Source: Thiorhodospira sibirica ATCC 700588
GTDB lineage: Bacteria; Pseudomonadota; Gammaproteobacteria; Ectothiorhodospirales; Ectothiorhodospiraceae
Assembly: GCF_000227725.2 (NCBI RefSeq)
Contig: NZ_MU255056.1
Span: 1,236,419 to 1,300,418, forward strand
Reading direction: 5' to 3'
Length of the DNA stretch: 64,000 bases
This document shows positions 8,540 to 17,055 of this stretch, one piece after another. The position numbers were made by a program, and so were the translations under genes. The notes beneath the pieces are model-generated. The model had not been told where the DNA came from. It was given only the letters and a program-made list of their open reading frames with translations, and searched no databases. Each line of letters starts with the position of its first letter. The first letter of the stretch is position 1.

Positions 8540-9930
8540 TGCATAAAGCTTTTAGTGCGCTTCTGAGTTGGGTGTTTGCTCGCTACCCGGTCGAAAAACC
8601 GTGGAATGAGCACATGGCGCAATACTACACCCCCAAAAACCTCAATTTCTGGTATTACTTCGGCTCGCTGTCAATTCTGGTGCTGGTGATCCAGATTGTC
8701 ACCGGTATCTGGCTGACTATGTTCTATAAGCCTGATGCCGAGCTGGCCTTTGCCTCGATTGAGTTCATCATGCGCGATGTGGAGTGGGGCTGGTTTATCC
8801 GCTACATGCACACCGTGGGTGCCTCGGCCTTCTTCATTATCATCTATCTGCATATGTTCAAGGCGCTGCTGTATGGTTCGTATAAAGAGCCGCGTGAACT
8901 TTTGTGGATCAATGGGGTGCTGATTTACCTGGTGCTGATGGGCATTGCCTTTACCGGTTACATGCTGCCCTGGGGGCAGATGTCTTACTGGGGGGCGCAG
9001 GTGATCGTTAATCTGTTCCAGACCATCCCCATCATCGGGCCTGATCTGGTGATCTGGATTCGCGGTGACTTTTTGATCTCGGATGCCACCCTCACCCGCT
9101 TCTATGCGCTGCATATCGTGGCCTTGCCGCTGGTGCTGTTTTTGCTGGTATTTATGCATATTGTCGCCTTGCATGCGGTGGGTTCCAATAACCCAGACGG
9201 CGTGGAAATCAAGGAAAAGAAAGACAAAACCGGCAAGCCGCTGGATGGCATTCCTTTCCACCCCTATTTCACGGTCAAGGATCTGGTCGGCTTCGGGGTG
9301 TTCCTGATTGCCTTCTTTGCCATCATTTTCTTTATCCCCGATGGCGGCGGTTACTTCCTGGAAAAACCCAACTATGAACCGGCCAACCCCTTGGTCACCC
9401 CGGATCATATTGCCCCGCTGTGGTTCTTTACGGCATGGTATACCGTGCTGCGCGCTGTACCGGATCCATTCCTGGGCGTGGTGGCGATGTTTGGGGCGGT
9501 GTTGATTCTGTTCCTGCTGCCCTGGCTGGATCGCAACCCCATCAAGTCGATTCGCTATCGCAGCGACCTGCACAAGTTCAATATCGCCGTCTTTGCGTTC
9601 ACTTTCCTGGTCTTGAGCTATCTGGGCACCCAGCCGCCCGAGCCGTTTTTGGGTGAGATGGGGCTGCGCTTTAGTCTGGTGTACTTCCTGTTCTTCTTCG
9701 TGATCTGGTTCCACAGCCAGCCGCGTTCCAGGGTGTTTAGCTACGCGGCCTTTGTCCTGCTGGTCGGGCTGTATACCATCTATGACTATCTGCGCCTGGA
9801 AACCCGTGAGGTACAGCTGATTATGATGAGCTGGCTGATCCCGACGGGTTATCTGGCGCTGTGTTTGTTGGGGCCATTGTTTACCCGCCTGAATGAGGAA
9901 AAACCTGTTCCCGACAGAGTGACCTCATAA
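8536..9930 (+). CDS. petB: Cytochrome b subunit of the bc1 complex
   Basis: A 464-residue multi-spanning membrane protein. It carries the paired haem-ligand histidines in the early helices (YMHTVGASAFFIIIYLHMFK and later YALHIVALPLVLFLLVFMHI) and the quinol-site motif near APLWFFTAWYTVLRAVPDP (PDWF-like region). It holds haems bL and bH and both quinone sites. Length is at the long end of the family, with an extra hydrophobic C-terminus. It is translationally coupled to petA by the ATGATG overlap. Confidence 0.97.
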   Translation: MMHKAFSALLSWVFARYPVEKPWNEHMAQYYTPKNLNFWYYFGSLSILVLVIQIVTGIWLTMFYKPDAELAFASIEFIMRDVEWGWFIRYMHTVGASAFFIIIYLHMFKALLYGSYKEPRELLWINGVLIYLVLMGIAFTGYMLPWGQMSYWGAQVIVNLFQTIPIIGPDLVIWIRGDFLISDATLTRFYALHIVALPLVLFLLVFMHIVALHAVGSNNPDGVEIKEKKDKTGKPLDGIPFHPYFTVKDLVGFGVFLIAFFAIIFFIPDGGGYFLEKPNYEPANPLVTPDHIAPLWFFTAWYTVLRAVPDPFLGVVAMFGAVLILFLLPWLDRNPIKSIRYRSDLHKFNIAVFAFTFLVLSYLGTQPPEPFLGEMGLRFSLVYFLFFFVIWFHSQPRSRVFSYAAFVLLVGLYTIYDYLRLETREVQLIMMSWLIPTGYLALCLLGPLFTRLNEEKPVPDRVTS

Positions 9931-10178
9931 GCTCAGGATTTTGGTCTGCTACCCGTCGGCCCTTTGCCTGGTTGTCTTTGGTGCTTGAGTACATGGCATG
10001 AGTGAACAAGGGCAAAGGCTGGCGGCTTGAGGCGATGACATGCCGCTCGGTGTGTCCGGCAACGCCGCATGATCTGGCGGGTAAAAGCCCCTTATACCGA
10101 ACAAAGCTGGCCGCGCCCTTGGTGCGGCTTGCGATCCCTCCCTGGCCTTAAAGGCTTGGGTTTCTCGCGGAGAAGCTG
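9931..10178 (+). other. petB-petC intergenic region, no gene seen
   Basis: A 248-base gap within the petABC operon, unusually long for this locus. It contains GC-rich imperfect inverted segments (CGGCCCTTTGCC near 9958 and GGCAAAGGCTGGC near 10013) but no reading frame that looks like a protein. A ribosome-binding GGAG lies shortly before the petC start. Confidence 0.4.
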
Positions 10179-10916
10179 ATGAACAGATTGTTGATGCTAT
10201 TACTTGTGTGGATTTTTCTGGTGCCCGGCGCGGCCTTCGCCGCTGGCCCCAGCGTGCCTTTGGATGCGGTCAAGGTCAATGTACACGATCGCGATGCCTT
10301 GCAACGCGGCGCCAAGCTTTTTGCGGGTTATTGCATGGCCTGTCACTCGGCGCAATACATGCGCTATACCCACGTTGCCCGTGATCTGGGCTGGAGCGCC
10401 GAGGAAATGCGCGAAAACTTCCTGTTTACGCGCAATCAAGCCGGTGATCCAACCCCGATGGGCGACATGATGCAAGCGGCCATCAGTGACAAAGATGCGG
10501 TTGAATGGTTTGGTGTGGTGCCGCCGGATCTGACCCTGTCTGCTCGCCTGTACGGTGAAGACTGGATGTACACCTTCCTGCGCAGCTTCTATCTGGATGA
10601 ATCCCGTCCTTTGGGGGTTAACAACAGCGTCTTTGCCAGCATCGGGATGCCGCATCCCTTGTGGGAACTGCAGGGCTATCAGGAAAAGGTCGGCTATGAA
10701 AACAAACGTCCGGTCTTTGAGCTGACCCAGCCCGGCGGCCTCTCACCGGAAGAATACGATTCCGTGGTGCAGGATTTGGTGACCTTCATGACCTATCTGG
10801 CCGAACCGATCAAGCTGCAGCGTGAAAGTATCGGCCCCTGGGTCTTGTTGTTTTTAGCCGGTCTGACCTTCCTGTTTTATCTGCTGAAGAAAGAATACTG
10901 GAAGGATGTGCATTGA
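10179..10916 (+). CDS. petC: Cytochrome c1
   Basis: A 245-residue protein with a cleavable signal peptide (MNRLLMLLLVWIFLVPG...AFA) and one haem c motif CMACH (about residues 51-55). A C-terminal membrane anchor (PWVLLFLAGLTFLFYLL) is followed by the basic stop KKEYWK. It accepts electrons from the Rieske protein and passes them to a soluble cytochrome c. It completes the petABC operon; the 5' gap to petB is 248 nt. Confidence 0.96.
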   Translation: MNRLLMLLLVWIFLVPGAAFAAGPSVPLDAVKVNVHDRDALQRGAKLFAGYCMACHSAQYMRYTHVARDLGWSAEEMRENFLFTRNQAGDPTPMGDMMQAAISDKDAVEWFGVVPPDLTLSARLYGEDWMYTFLRSFYLDESRPLGVNNSVFASIGMPHPLWELQGYQEKVGYENKRPVFELTQPGGLSPEEYDSVVQDLVTFMTYLAEPIKLQRESIGPWVLLFLAGLTFLFYLLKKEYWKDVH

Positions 10917-11162
10917 TTTGCACCCGCGCAGCCTCTGATCCAGCGCTGCGGCCCGGTTAGCGGTCTGCAGGCGCGGCGCATCAAGGCCCAGGATACACGG
11001 TATTCTGGGCCAACGCGGATATGGGGGCTTTAACAGTTGCCGGTTATGCCGTCTTGTCTGTGGTTAGTTCTGCCGCGCCACCACGGACACCCGATCAATG
11101 CAAGTCTGGGTAGCCCCCTCCCTGTGCGGCGTCTTTGATCCTCAACCCGAGTTGCCTTTGCT

Positions 11163-11606
11163 ATGCATGCCCCCTTATCCTCCACACGCCCCTACCTGAT
11201 CCGCGCCATTTATCAATGGCTGGTGGATAACGATCTAACCCCTTATCTGTTGGTCGATGCCCGCTTTCCGGATGTCTGTGTGCCGCAACAGTATGTGCAG
11301 GACGGTCGGATTGTCCTTAACCTTGCGCCGATGGCGGTGCATGGTCTGATGCTTGGTAATGAAGAAGTCAGCTTCAGCGCCCGCTTTGGCGGCAAACCGA
11401 TCAATGTCACCGTACCCATTGCCCGGGTTTTGGCGATTTATGCCCGCGAAAATGGCCAGGGCTTGATGCTGGGGGAAAGTGATGACCCCATAAGCACCGA
11501 TGAGCCCCACACACCGCTTGAAGAAGCCGCCTCGGCGGATACCCATGCGCCAAACGGAGAAACCCGCCCGCCGCGCAGGGCGCCGAAGTTGCGCGTGATT
11601 AAATAA
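11163..11606 (+). CDS. sspB: ClpXP protease specificity-enhancing factor SspB
   Basis: A 147-residue protein with the SspB core. It begins SSTRPYLIRAIYQWLVDNDL, followed by TPYLLVDARFP and the substrate-binding GLMLGNEEVSFSARFGGKP. It ends in an acidic/proline-rich linker and a basic ClpX-tethering tail APKLRVIK. SspB hands ssrA-tagged proteins to ClpXP. In most relatives sspA lies between petC and sspB; here the 246-nt gap holds no sspA. Confidence 0.95.
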   Translation: MHAPLSSTRPYLIRAIYQWLVDNDLTPYLLVDARFPDVCVPQQYVQDGRIVLNLAPMAVHGLMLGNEEVSFSARFGGKPINVTVPIARVLAIYARENGQGLMLGESDDPISTDEPHTPLEEAASADTHAPNGETRPPRRAPKLRVIK

Positions 11607-11695
11607 AAGTACATTGCCCCCGGCAAAACTCCCGGTATTTCGCTACAATGCCGCAGTTTTCAAACTTTTAACCCGTTTGTCATGGTGTCCCCAAT

Positions 11696-13021
11696 ATGGC
11701 CCAAAACGCAGAGCTGTTAAGCAGACCGCAAGCAATGCTTTACACCCTAGGCATCAATCACAAGACCGCACCGGTGGCGATTCGTGAGCGGGTGGTTTTT
11801 CCCCCGGACAAGGTAGAACCGGCATTGCAGGAATTGATCAGCGCGGCCCATTTGCCGGAGGCGGCGATTCTATCCACCTGCAATCGTACCGAGATTTATT
11901 TCAGTCAAAATACTGAAAATGGCGATGATGCGGTGATCCGCTGGCTCGGCGAATACCACAAATTGCGTCTGGATGAATTCCGCCCGTATCTGTATCAGCA
12001 TGGTGAGGCAGACGCTGTGCGCCATGTGATGCACGTTGCCTGTGGTCTGGATTCGCTGGTGTTAGGCGAGCCGCAGATTCTTGGGCAGATGAAAACCGCC
12101 TATCAGGCCGCCAATACCGCCGGAACGATGGGACGGGAACTGGGGCGTTTGTTCCAGCATGCCTTCTCGGTGGCCAAGAATGTGCGCACCGCCACCGCCA
12201 TCGGCGCCAGCGCGGTGTCTGTGGCCTTTGCTGCGGTCTCTTTGGCGCGGCAGATCTTTGGGGATCTCAAGCCGCTGACCGCAATGATGATCGGTGCCGG
12301 TGAAACCATCGAACTGGCTGCCCGCCATCTGCATACCAATAAAGTGGGTAAATTGCTGGTTGCCAACCGCACCCTGGAACGTGCCAATGATCTGGCCAGC
12401 CAGTTTGGCGGTGAAGGGCTGACCCTGCAGCAGATTTCTGAACGCCTTGCGGAGTGCGATATCGTCATCTCTTCTACCGCCAGCCCGGTGCCGATTCTGG
12501 GGAAAGGTGCGGTGGAGCGCGCCCTGAAAATCCGCAAACACCGCCCGATTTTCATGGTCGATATTGCCGTACCGCGTGATATTGAACCGGAAGTCAGTGA
12601 ACTCGATGATGTTTATCTGTACACGGTAGACGATCTGGAGGAGGTGATTCAGGAGAATCTGCAGTCACGGCGCGAGGCAGCCACCCAGGCGGCGGAGATG
12701 ATCGAGGCTGAAGTGGCCAGTTTTATGGGCTGGCTACGCGCCCAGGAAGCGGTTTGTACCATCCGCGCCTTTCGCCACAAGGCTCACAGCCTGCAGCACG
12801 AAGTGCTCGACAAGGCCCTGCAAATGGCGGCTGCCGGACGCTCTACCGAAGACAGCCTGCGCTATCTGGCGCACACCCTCACCAACAAACTGCTGCATGA
12901 CCCCTGTCACCGGATGAACGATGCGGCCCGTCAGGGACGGGTTGAACTGCTAGAAGCCGCACACAGCCTGTTTAATCTGCCGGAATCGGCCTTGGTGCGC
13001 CGTGGTAAAGAGCAACTGTGA
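11696..13021 (+). CDS. hemA: Glutamyl-tRNA reductase
   Basis: A 441-residue enzyme that reduces glutamyl-tRNA to glutamate-1-semialdehyde, the first step of C5 haem synthesis. Seen are [19 protein letters not shown], the catalytic cysteine in [12 protein letters not shown], the NADPH-binding [15 protein letters not shown] and the C-terminal dimerisation helices. The usual start may be the ATG at 11735 (MLYTLGINH), because the 13 residues before it are not conserved in the family. It overlaps prfA by 4 nt, a typical hemA-prfA arrangement. Confidence 0.97.
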   Translation: MAQNAELLSRPQAMLYTLGINHKTAPVAIRERVVFPPDKVEPALQELISAAHLPEAAILSTCNRTEIYFSQNTENGDDAVIRWLGEYHKLRLDEFRPYLYQHGEADAVRHVMHVACGLDSLVLGEPQILGQMKTAYQAANTAGTMGRELGRLFQHAFSVAKNVRTATAIGASAVSVAFAAVSLARQIFGDLKPLTAMMIGAGETIELAARHLHTNKVGKLLVANRTLERANDLASQFGGEGLTLQQISERLAECDIVISSTASPVPILGKGAVERALKIRKHRPIFMVDIAVPRDIEPEVSELDDVYLYTVDDLEEVIQENLQSRREAATQAAEMIEAEVASFMGWLRAQEAVCTIRAFRHKAHSLQHEVLDKALQMAAAGRSTEDSLRYLAHTLTNKLLHDPCHRMNDAARQGRVELLEAAHSLFNLPESALVRRGKEQL

Positions 13022-14106
13022 AGGACTCCATCCGCCTAAAGCTTGAGGGCATCAGCGAGCGCTTTGAAGAACTCGGGCGCTTGCTCTCGGATGCGGAAAC
13101 GATTGCCCAGCAGGACCGTTTCCGCCGTTTGTCGATGGAATACAGCCAGCTTGAGCCGGTGGTGGCCTGCTGGCAAGACTATCATCGGGTCACCCAGGAT
13201 CTGGCCGCCGCACAGGCCATGCGCCGCGATCCCGACCCGGAGGTGCGCGCCCTGGCCGAGGAAGAACTCGGTCTGTGCGAACAGCGCCACGCAGTGCTGG
13301 AACTGGATTTGCAGCGCCACTTATTACCCACGGACCCGCACGATCAAAGCAATATTTTCATCGAAATCCGGGCGGGTACCGGCGGTGATGAGGCTGCCCT
13401 GTTTGCCGGTGATTTATTTCGCATGTATGCGCGCTATGCCGAACAGCGCGGCTGGCAAATGGAGGTGCTGTCGATGAGCGAAAGCGAACAGGGTGGCTAT
13501 AAGGAAATCATCGCCCGCATCATCGGCCATGGTGCCTATTCACGCCTGAAATTTGAATCCGGCGCGCATCGGGTGCAGCGGGTGCCGCAAACGGAATCCC
13601 AGGGGCGCATCCACACCTCCGCCGCTACGGTGGTGATCATGCCCGAGCCTGATGAAATCGAGGCCCCGCAAATCAACCCCGCCGATCTGCGCATTGATAC
13701 CTATCGCGCCAGCGGTGCTGGCGGTCAGCATGTTAACCGCACCGACTCTGCGGTGCGCCTGACCCATCTGCCCAGCGGCATCGTGGTGGAGTGTCAGGAC
13801 GAACGCTCACAGCATAAAAACAAGGCACGCGCCATGAGCCTGCTCGCGGCCAAGCTGTTTGAGGTGGAGCAAAAGCGCCAGCAAGATGCCCAAAGCGCCA
13901 CGCGCAAAAGTCTGGTGGGCAGCGGCGACCGCTCCGAGCGCATCCGTACCTACAATTTCCCGCAGGGGCGGGTGACGGATCACCGCATCAACCTGACCCT
14001 GTATAAACTGGATGTGATCATGGAAGGCGAGCTGGATGCGGTGATTGAACCGCTGATCAATGAGTATCAGGCCGAACAGCTGGCGATTCTTGCCAACGAG
14101 AGCTGA
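13018..14106 (+). CDS. prfA: Peptide chain release factor 1
   Basis: A 362-residue class I release factor starting with GTG inside the hemA stop (GTGA overlap). It shows the [18 protein letters not shown] block, the stop-codon-reading region with [14 protein letters not shown], and the catalytic GGQ in [20 protein letters not shown]. It releases peptides at UAA and UAG. The usual partner gene prmC, which methylates the GGQ glutamine, does not follow; a response regulator gene does. Confidence 0.97.
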   Translation: MKDSIRLKLEGISERFEELGRLLSDAETIAQQDRFRRLSMEYSQLEPVVACWQDYHRVTQDLAAAQAMRRDPDPEVRALAEEELGLCEQRHAVLELDLQRHLLPTDPHDQSNIFIEIRAGTGGDEAALFAGDLFRMYARYAEQRGWQMEVLSMSESEQGGYKEIIARIIGHGAYSRLKFESGAHRVQRVPQTESQGRIHTSAATVVIMPEPDEIEAPQINPADLRIDTYRASGAGGQHVNRTDSAVRLTHLPSGIVVECQDERSQHKNKARAMSLLAAKLFEVEQKRQQDAQSATRKSLVGSGDRSERIRTYNFPQGRVTDHRINLTLYKLDVIMEGELDAVIEPLINEYQAEQLAILANES

Positions 14107-14198
14107 GCCGCCATGAGGTGCGCTTGGCACGCTAAGCATTTGATCTGGTCTAACCATTTTCAACAACCCCGCATAAAACCATAAGGACTTCAAAGCCG

Positions 14199-14567
14199 AT
14201 GGCTAAAACCATAATGATTGTCGATGATTCGGCCTCGATTCGTCAGGTCGTCAGTATTGCCCTCAAAGGTGCCGGTTATGAGGTGCTGGAAGCCAGTGAT
14301 GGCAAGCAGGCCCTAGCGCTGTGTGAACAGCAGAAAGTGCATCTGGTGGTCTGTGATGTGAATATGCCGGTGATGGATGGCATCACCTTTGTCAAAGAGC
14401 TCAAAGCCCGGCCAATGAGCAAATTTACCCCGGTGATCATGCTGACCACCGAGGCCGGTGATGCCAAAAAGCAAGCAGGGCAGCAGGCCGGTGCCAAGGC
14501 ATGGATTGTCAAACCCTTTCAGCCGGCGCAGTTGCTGGATGCCGTTGCCAAGCTGAGCCTGCCTTAA
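14199..14567 (+). CDS. CheY-like single-domain response regulator
   Basis: A 122-residue receiver domain and nothing else. It has MIVDDSASIRQVV, the phospho-acceptor region VVCDVNMPVMDGITFV, the conserved Thr in IMLTTEAGD and Lys in WIVKPFQPAQLL. It is followed 43 nt later by a STAS-domain gene, a pairing common in chemotaxis-type or partner-switching modules, and another receiver protein lies at the left edge of the window. The target is unknown. Confidence 0.92.
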   Translation: MAKTIMIVDDSASIRQVVSIALKGAGYEVLEASDGKQALALCEQQKVHLVVCDVNMPVMDGITFVKELKARPMSKFTPVIMLTTEAGDAKKQAGQQAGAKAWIVKPFQPAQLLDAVAKLSLP

Positions 14568-14610
14568 GTCTGGCCTGCGATACGCCGCGTGTCTTTTTGA
14601 AATCCTGCCG

Positions 14611-14901
14611 ATGCAATGTTTGATCCAAAGCACTGAGGTCAGCTCTGCCCATCTGTGCCTTAAATTTGAAGGCGAGATGAGCATCTATTATGCCCAGCAG
14701 ATCAAAGAGGCGCTGCTGGAGGCGATGGCGCAGCCCTACGCCACCCTGGAGCTGGATTTAAGCGATGTCACCGAGCTTGACACCGCCGGGGTGCAGTTAT
14801 TATTGCTGGCGCAGCGGGAAATGAACGCCGCCGGACGCCAGTTGCGCATGTCGCAGCAAAGCCCGGCGGTGGCGGCAGTCCTGGGTTTGTTGCGCCTATA
14901 A
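14611..14901 (+). CDS. STAS domain protein (anti-anti-sigma-like)
   Basis: A 96-residue single STAS domain. The phosphorylatable-site region reads VTELDTAGVQLLLLAQRE, where Thr replaces the serine of SpoIIAA (DSSG-like). It is probably regulated by phosphorylation or acts as a scaffold near the adjacent CheY-like protein. No anti-sigma kinase gene is adjacent. Confidence 0.85.
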   Translation: MQCLIQSTEVSSAHLCLKFEGEMSIYYAQQIKEALLEAMAQPYATLELDLSDVTELDTAGVQLLLLAQREMNAAGRQLRMSQQSPAVAAVLGLLRL

Positions 14902-14916
14902 TCCACGGCACCCGCG

Positions 14917-15240
14917 ATGAACCCGAACTCAACGGCCACGGCAGCAACGCCGCTTCCCCCCTTTTTGGTATCACGCGATGCGCAGATGCTGCTGTATATC
15001 CGGGTGCAACCTCGCGCCTCACGCGACAAGATTGCGGGCCGTTTCGGCGAACGCCTGAAAATCTGCATCACTGCACCACCGGTTGACGGCGCTGCCAATG
15101 AGCATCTGCTGTGCTTTATTGCCCGACACTGCAAGGTCGCCCGCCGTGACGTGGCGCTATTGCAGGGCAACAGCTCGCGGGACAAAACCATTGCCCTGCC
15201 GGTGACGGCGGATTTTTCTGCCCTGCTGGCCTTTGCCTGA
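14917..15240 (+). CDS. DUF167/YggU family protein
   Basis: A 107-residue protein with the family signature IRVQPRASRDKIAG, the central ITAPPVDGAANEHLL and LLQGNSSRDK. YggU-type proteins are widespread small cytosolic proteins of unknown function. The first 25 or so residues before MLLYIRVQP are poorly conserved, so the ATG at about 14986 may be the true start. It lies 15 nt after the STAS gene. Confidence 0.85.
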   Translation: MNPNSTATAATPLPPFLVSRDAQMLLYIRVQPRASRDKIAGRFGERLKICITAPPVDGAANEHLLCFIARHCKVARRDVALLQGNSSRDKTIALPVTADFSALLAFA

Positions 15241-15286
15241 ACGCTCCCCCGCGCATTCCCCCTGCTAGGCGTGAGCCAGGAGGGGG

Positions 15287-15542
15287 TCAAGCGGGGTTTC
15301 TTTTGAGGGGTTTGGTGCCTTGGGATTCCACAGAGGCCCGAACCGTCTCCAGGGATGCACTGCCGACAGAGCCAACATAGCAAGCACGGTGCCAGAACAT
15401 CGGCTTCCAGTAAAACGCTGCCAAATGCTCCGCAAAACGATTGCGGGCGCGACGGGCGCTGGCCGTCAATTCCTCATGCAGGCATGGACGGCGGTACGAT
15501 GTCATAAACCGCGTGAGAACTAGATTTGGTGGGGTTTTCCAT
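15287..15542 (-). pseudogene. Decayed IS200-type TnpA (Y1 transposase)
   Basis: The start codon region reads MENPTKSSSHAVYD, matching the normal SSHAVYD N-terminus. The frame then shifts to YRRPCLHEEL and jumps straight to the C-terminal part (KPMFWHRACYVGSVGSASLE, then SVESQGTK). The central portion with the HUH histidines and catalytic tyrosine is missing, so this is an internally deleted, frameshifted remnant of a normally ~140-residue enzyme. Confidence 0.75.
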
Positions 15543-15580
15543 GGTTGCGCTTTAATGATTTTAATGGAATTATAGCAACC

Positions 15581-16981
15581 ATGAGCATGAATGGACACCG
15601 CTTTCGCTGCTATCCCAATCGCACACAGGAAAATATCCTGCTGCGCTGGATCGGCTGTCAGCGATTTATCTATAACAGCAAGGTCAGGGAAGACCGCTAT
15701 TTTCGTGCCTTTGCCCGAAAAGCCTTGTCGCTGACTGGGCAAAAACCGCCCATTGATCAGCAATACAGTCAATTCATTGGTCCTGATACGGCATGGTTGC
15801 GTGAAGTGCCCTCTCAGGTATTGCGCAATGGCGCGGTACGCTGGAAACAGGCCTACCGTCGCTTCTTCCAGAAACTCTCCGGACGTCCAACCCTGCATGG
15901 CAAAGGCGGCGAGCAAAGCGTCTGGCTCACGCGGGAACTGTTTGCTTTCGAGGATGATGGCGAAGGCGGCTACTTCCTTCGTATCGGCACGAAAAAACAC
16001 CCGCTCGGCAGGTTGCGCTATGTTTCGGATCGGCCCCATGACCTACCTGCATCCATCGTCATCAGCATCAATGCCGGTCAATGGCATGTGTCATTTGCCA
16101 CCGAGGATGATGTGATCTATCCAAAGCCCGCAGAGATCCAGGCCGAATTATCGCAGTGGGATGAAACCGACTTGAGGGCGGCCACCCTCGGCGTGGACCG
16201 TGGCATCGCCAATCCGGCCTGTACCTGCGCGGGAAAAGTCTATGACTTCGACCCGGTGCAGAAAGCGCGGATGGAGAAGAAAATACGCCAGCGTCGGCGC
16301 TGGCAGCGTCGGATGGCGCGGCGCACCAAAGGCTCATCGGGCTGGCACAAGGCCCGAAAGCGGGTGGCGCGAACCTACACCTACGCAAGCAATGTCCGAA
16401 AGGACTTTGCCCACAAGGTCAGCCATGATCTTGTGACTGCGCCGGGGGTAAGGATGGTGGTCATGGAAGACCTGAAAGTAGCGTCCATGAGCCGTCGCCC
16501 CAAGGCTAAGGTCAACGACCGGGGCCGACCCGTGGCCAATGGTGCTAGGGCCAAAGCCGGACTCAACAAGGCGATCCTCAATAGCGCCTGGGGGAGAATC
16601 AAAACCTACGCTCAATACAAGGCACCGAGAAACAACGTGCTGTTTCTTGTGGTGCCGCCGCACCATAGCTCGCAGGAATGTGCCGTTTGCGGCCACATTC
16701 ACCCGGACAATCGGCCCAGCCAAAGCCGATTTGTCTGTCAACGCTGCGGGCAGACCGATCATGCCGATCACAACGCCAGCCGGGTGATTGCCCAACGTGG
16801 CGTGAGAAAGGTGGTGGGTCAGTGCAAATCCGATCAAAAGGTAGGGGCGGTACGCCCCGAACCGCTGTCCCCGGACAGCTACGCTGGTGGAGATCAAAAT
16901 AAGCCGCAGGCGGGTCAACACCCGTCCGCGCACCGATCATCGAAACCAGAAACCATGCCTACAACCGCGCAAGCGGTTTAG
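15581..16981 (+). CDS. tnpB: TnpB RNA-guided endonuclease (IS605 family)
   Basis: About 466 residues from MSMNGHRFRCYPNRTQE. The RuvC-like catalytic residues all appear intact: Asp in TLGVDRGIANPA, Glu in VVMEDLKVASM and Asp in DHADHNASRV. The four-cysteine zinc finger lies between the last two (CAVCGHI...CQRCG). TnpB is the ancestor-like relative of Cas12, cutting DNA with a guide RNA from the element's right end. The C-terminal tail of about 70 residues after the last Asp overlaps the predicted guide RNA. An upstream ATG at 15545 gives 12 extra unconserved residues. Confidence 0.9.
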   Translation: MSMNGHRFRCYPNRTQENILLRWIGCQRFIYNSKVREDRYFRAFARKALSLTGQKPPIDQQYSQFIGPDTAWLREVPSQVLRNGAVRWKQAYRRFFQKLSGRPTLHGKGGEQSVWLTRELFAFEDDGEGGYFLRIGTKKHPLGRLRYVSDRPHDLPASIVISINAGQWHVSFATEDDVIYPKPAEIQAELSQWDETDLRAATLGVDRGIANPACTCAGKVYDFDPVQKARMEKKIRQRRRWQRRMARRTKGSSGWHKARKRVARTYTYASNVRKDFAHKVSHDLVTAPGVRMVVMEDLKVASMSRRPKAKVNDRGRPVANGARAKAGLNKAILNSAWGRIKTYAQYKAPRNNVLFLVVPPHHSSQECAVCGHIHPDNRPSQSRFVCQRCGQTDHADHNASRVIAQRGVRKVVGQCKSDQKVGAVRPEPLSPDSYAGGDQNKPQAGQHPSAHRSSKPETMPTTAQAV

Positions 16982-16985
16982 GGAT
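16850..16985 (+). ncRNA. Predicted omega RNA (reRNA) of TnpB
   Basis: In this family the guide RNA scaffold overlaps the 3' end of tnpB and ends at the element's right end, with the guide read from flanking DNA. Here the region ends in the hairpin AACCGC-GCAA-GCGGTT followed by TTAGGGATGG. The location follows from the family; the 5' limit is a guess. Confidence 0.45.
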
Positions 16986-17055
16986 GGTAGTTCATAGCAC
17001 CCCGATCCTTTTTAACCCCGGCACACCGCCATGCCTTTTGGACTTGATATACGAC

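Larger units (their letters stand above)
15255..16985 (+). mobile_element. IS200/IS605-family element with intact tnpB
   Basis: The left end has a hairpin (CCCCCT and AGGGGG around 15258-15285), followed by a decayed leftward tnpA and an intact rightward tnpB. The right end has a perfect 6-bp hairpin AACCGC-GCAA-GCGGTT (16963-16978). Divergent tnpA/tnpB and subterminal hairpins without inverted repeats are characteristic of the family. Exact cleavage sites are not determined. With tnpA broken it can only move if a transposase is supplied in trans. Confidence 0.8.

Noticed and set aside
8671..9714. Long open frame (347 codons) antisense to petB
   Set aside because: Rich in Gln/His/Arg with no domain; it is the reverse-strand shadow of a strongly conserved membrane protein gene.
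10917..11162. Possible degraded sspA
   Set aside because: No frame of these bases resembles a glutathione-S-transferase-like protein.
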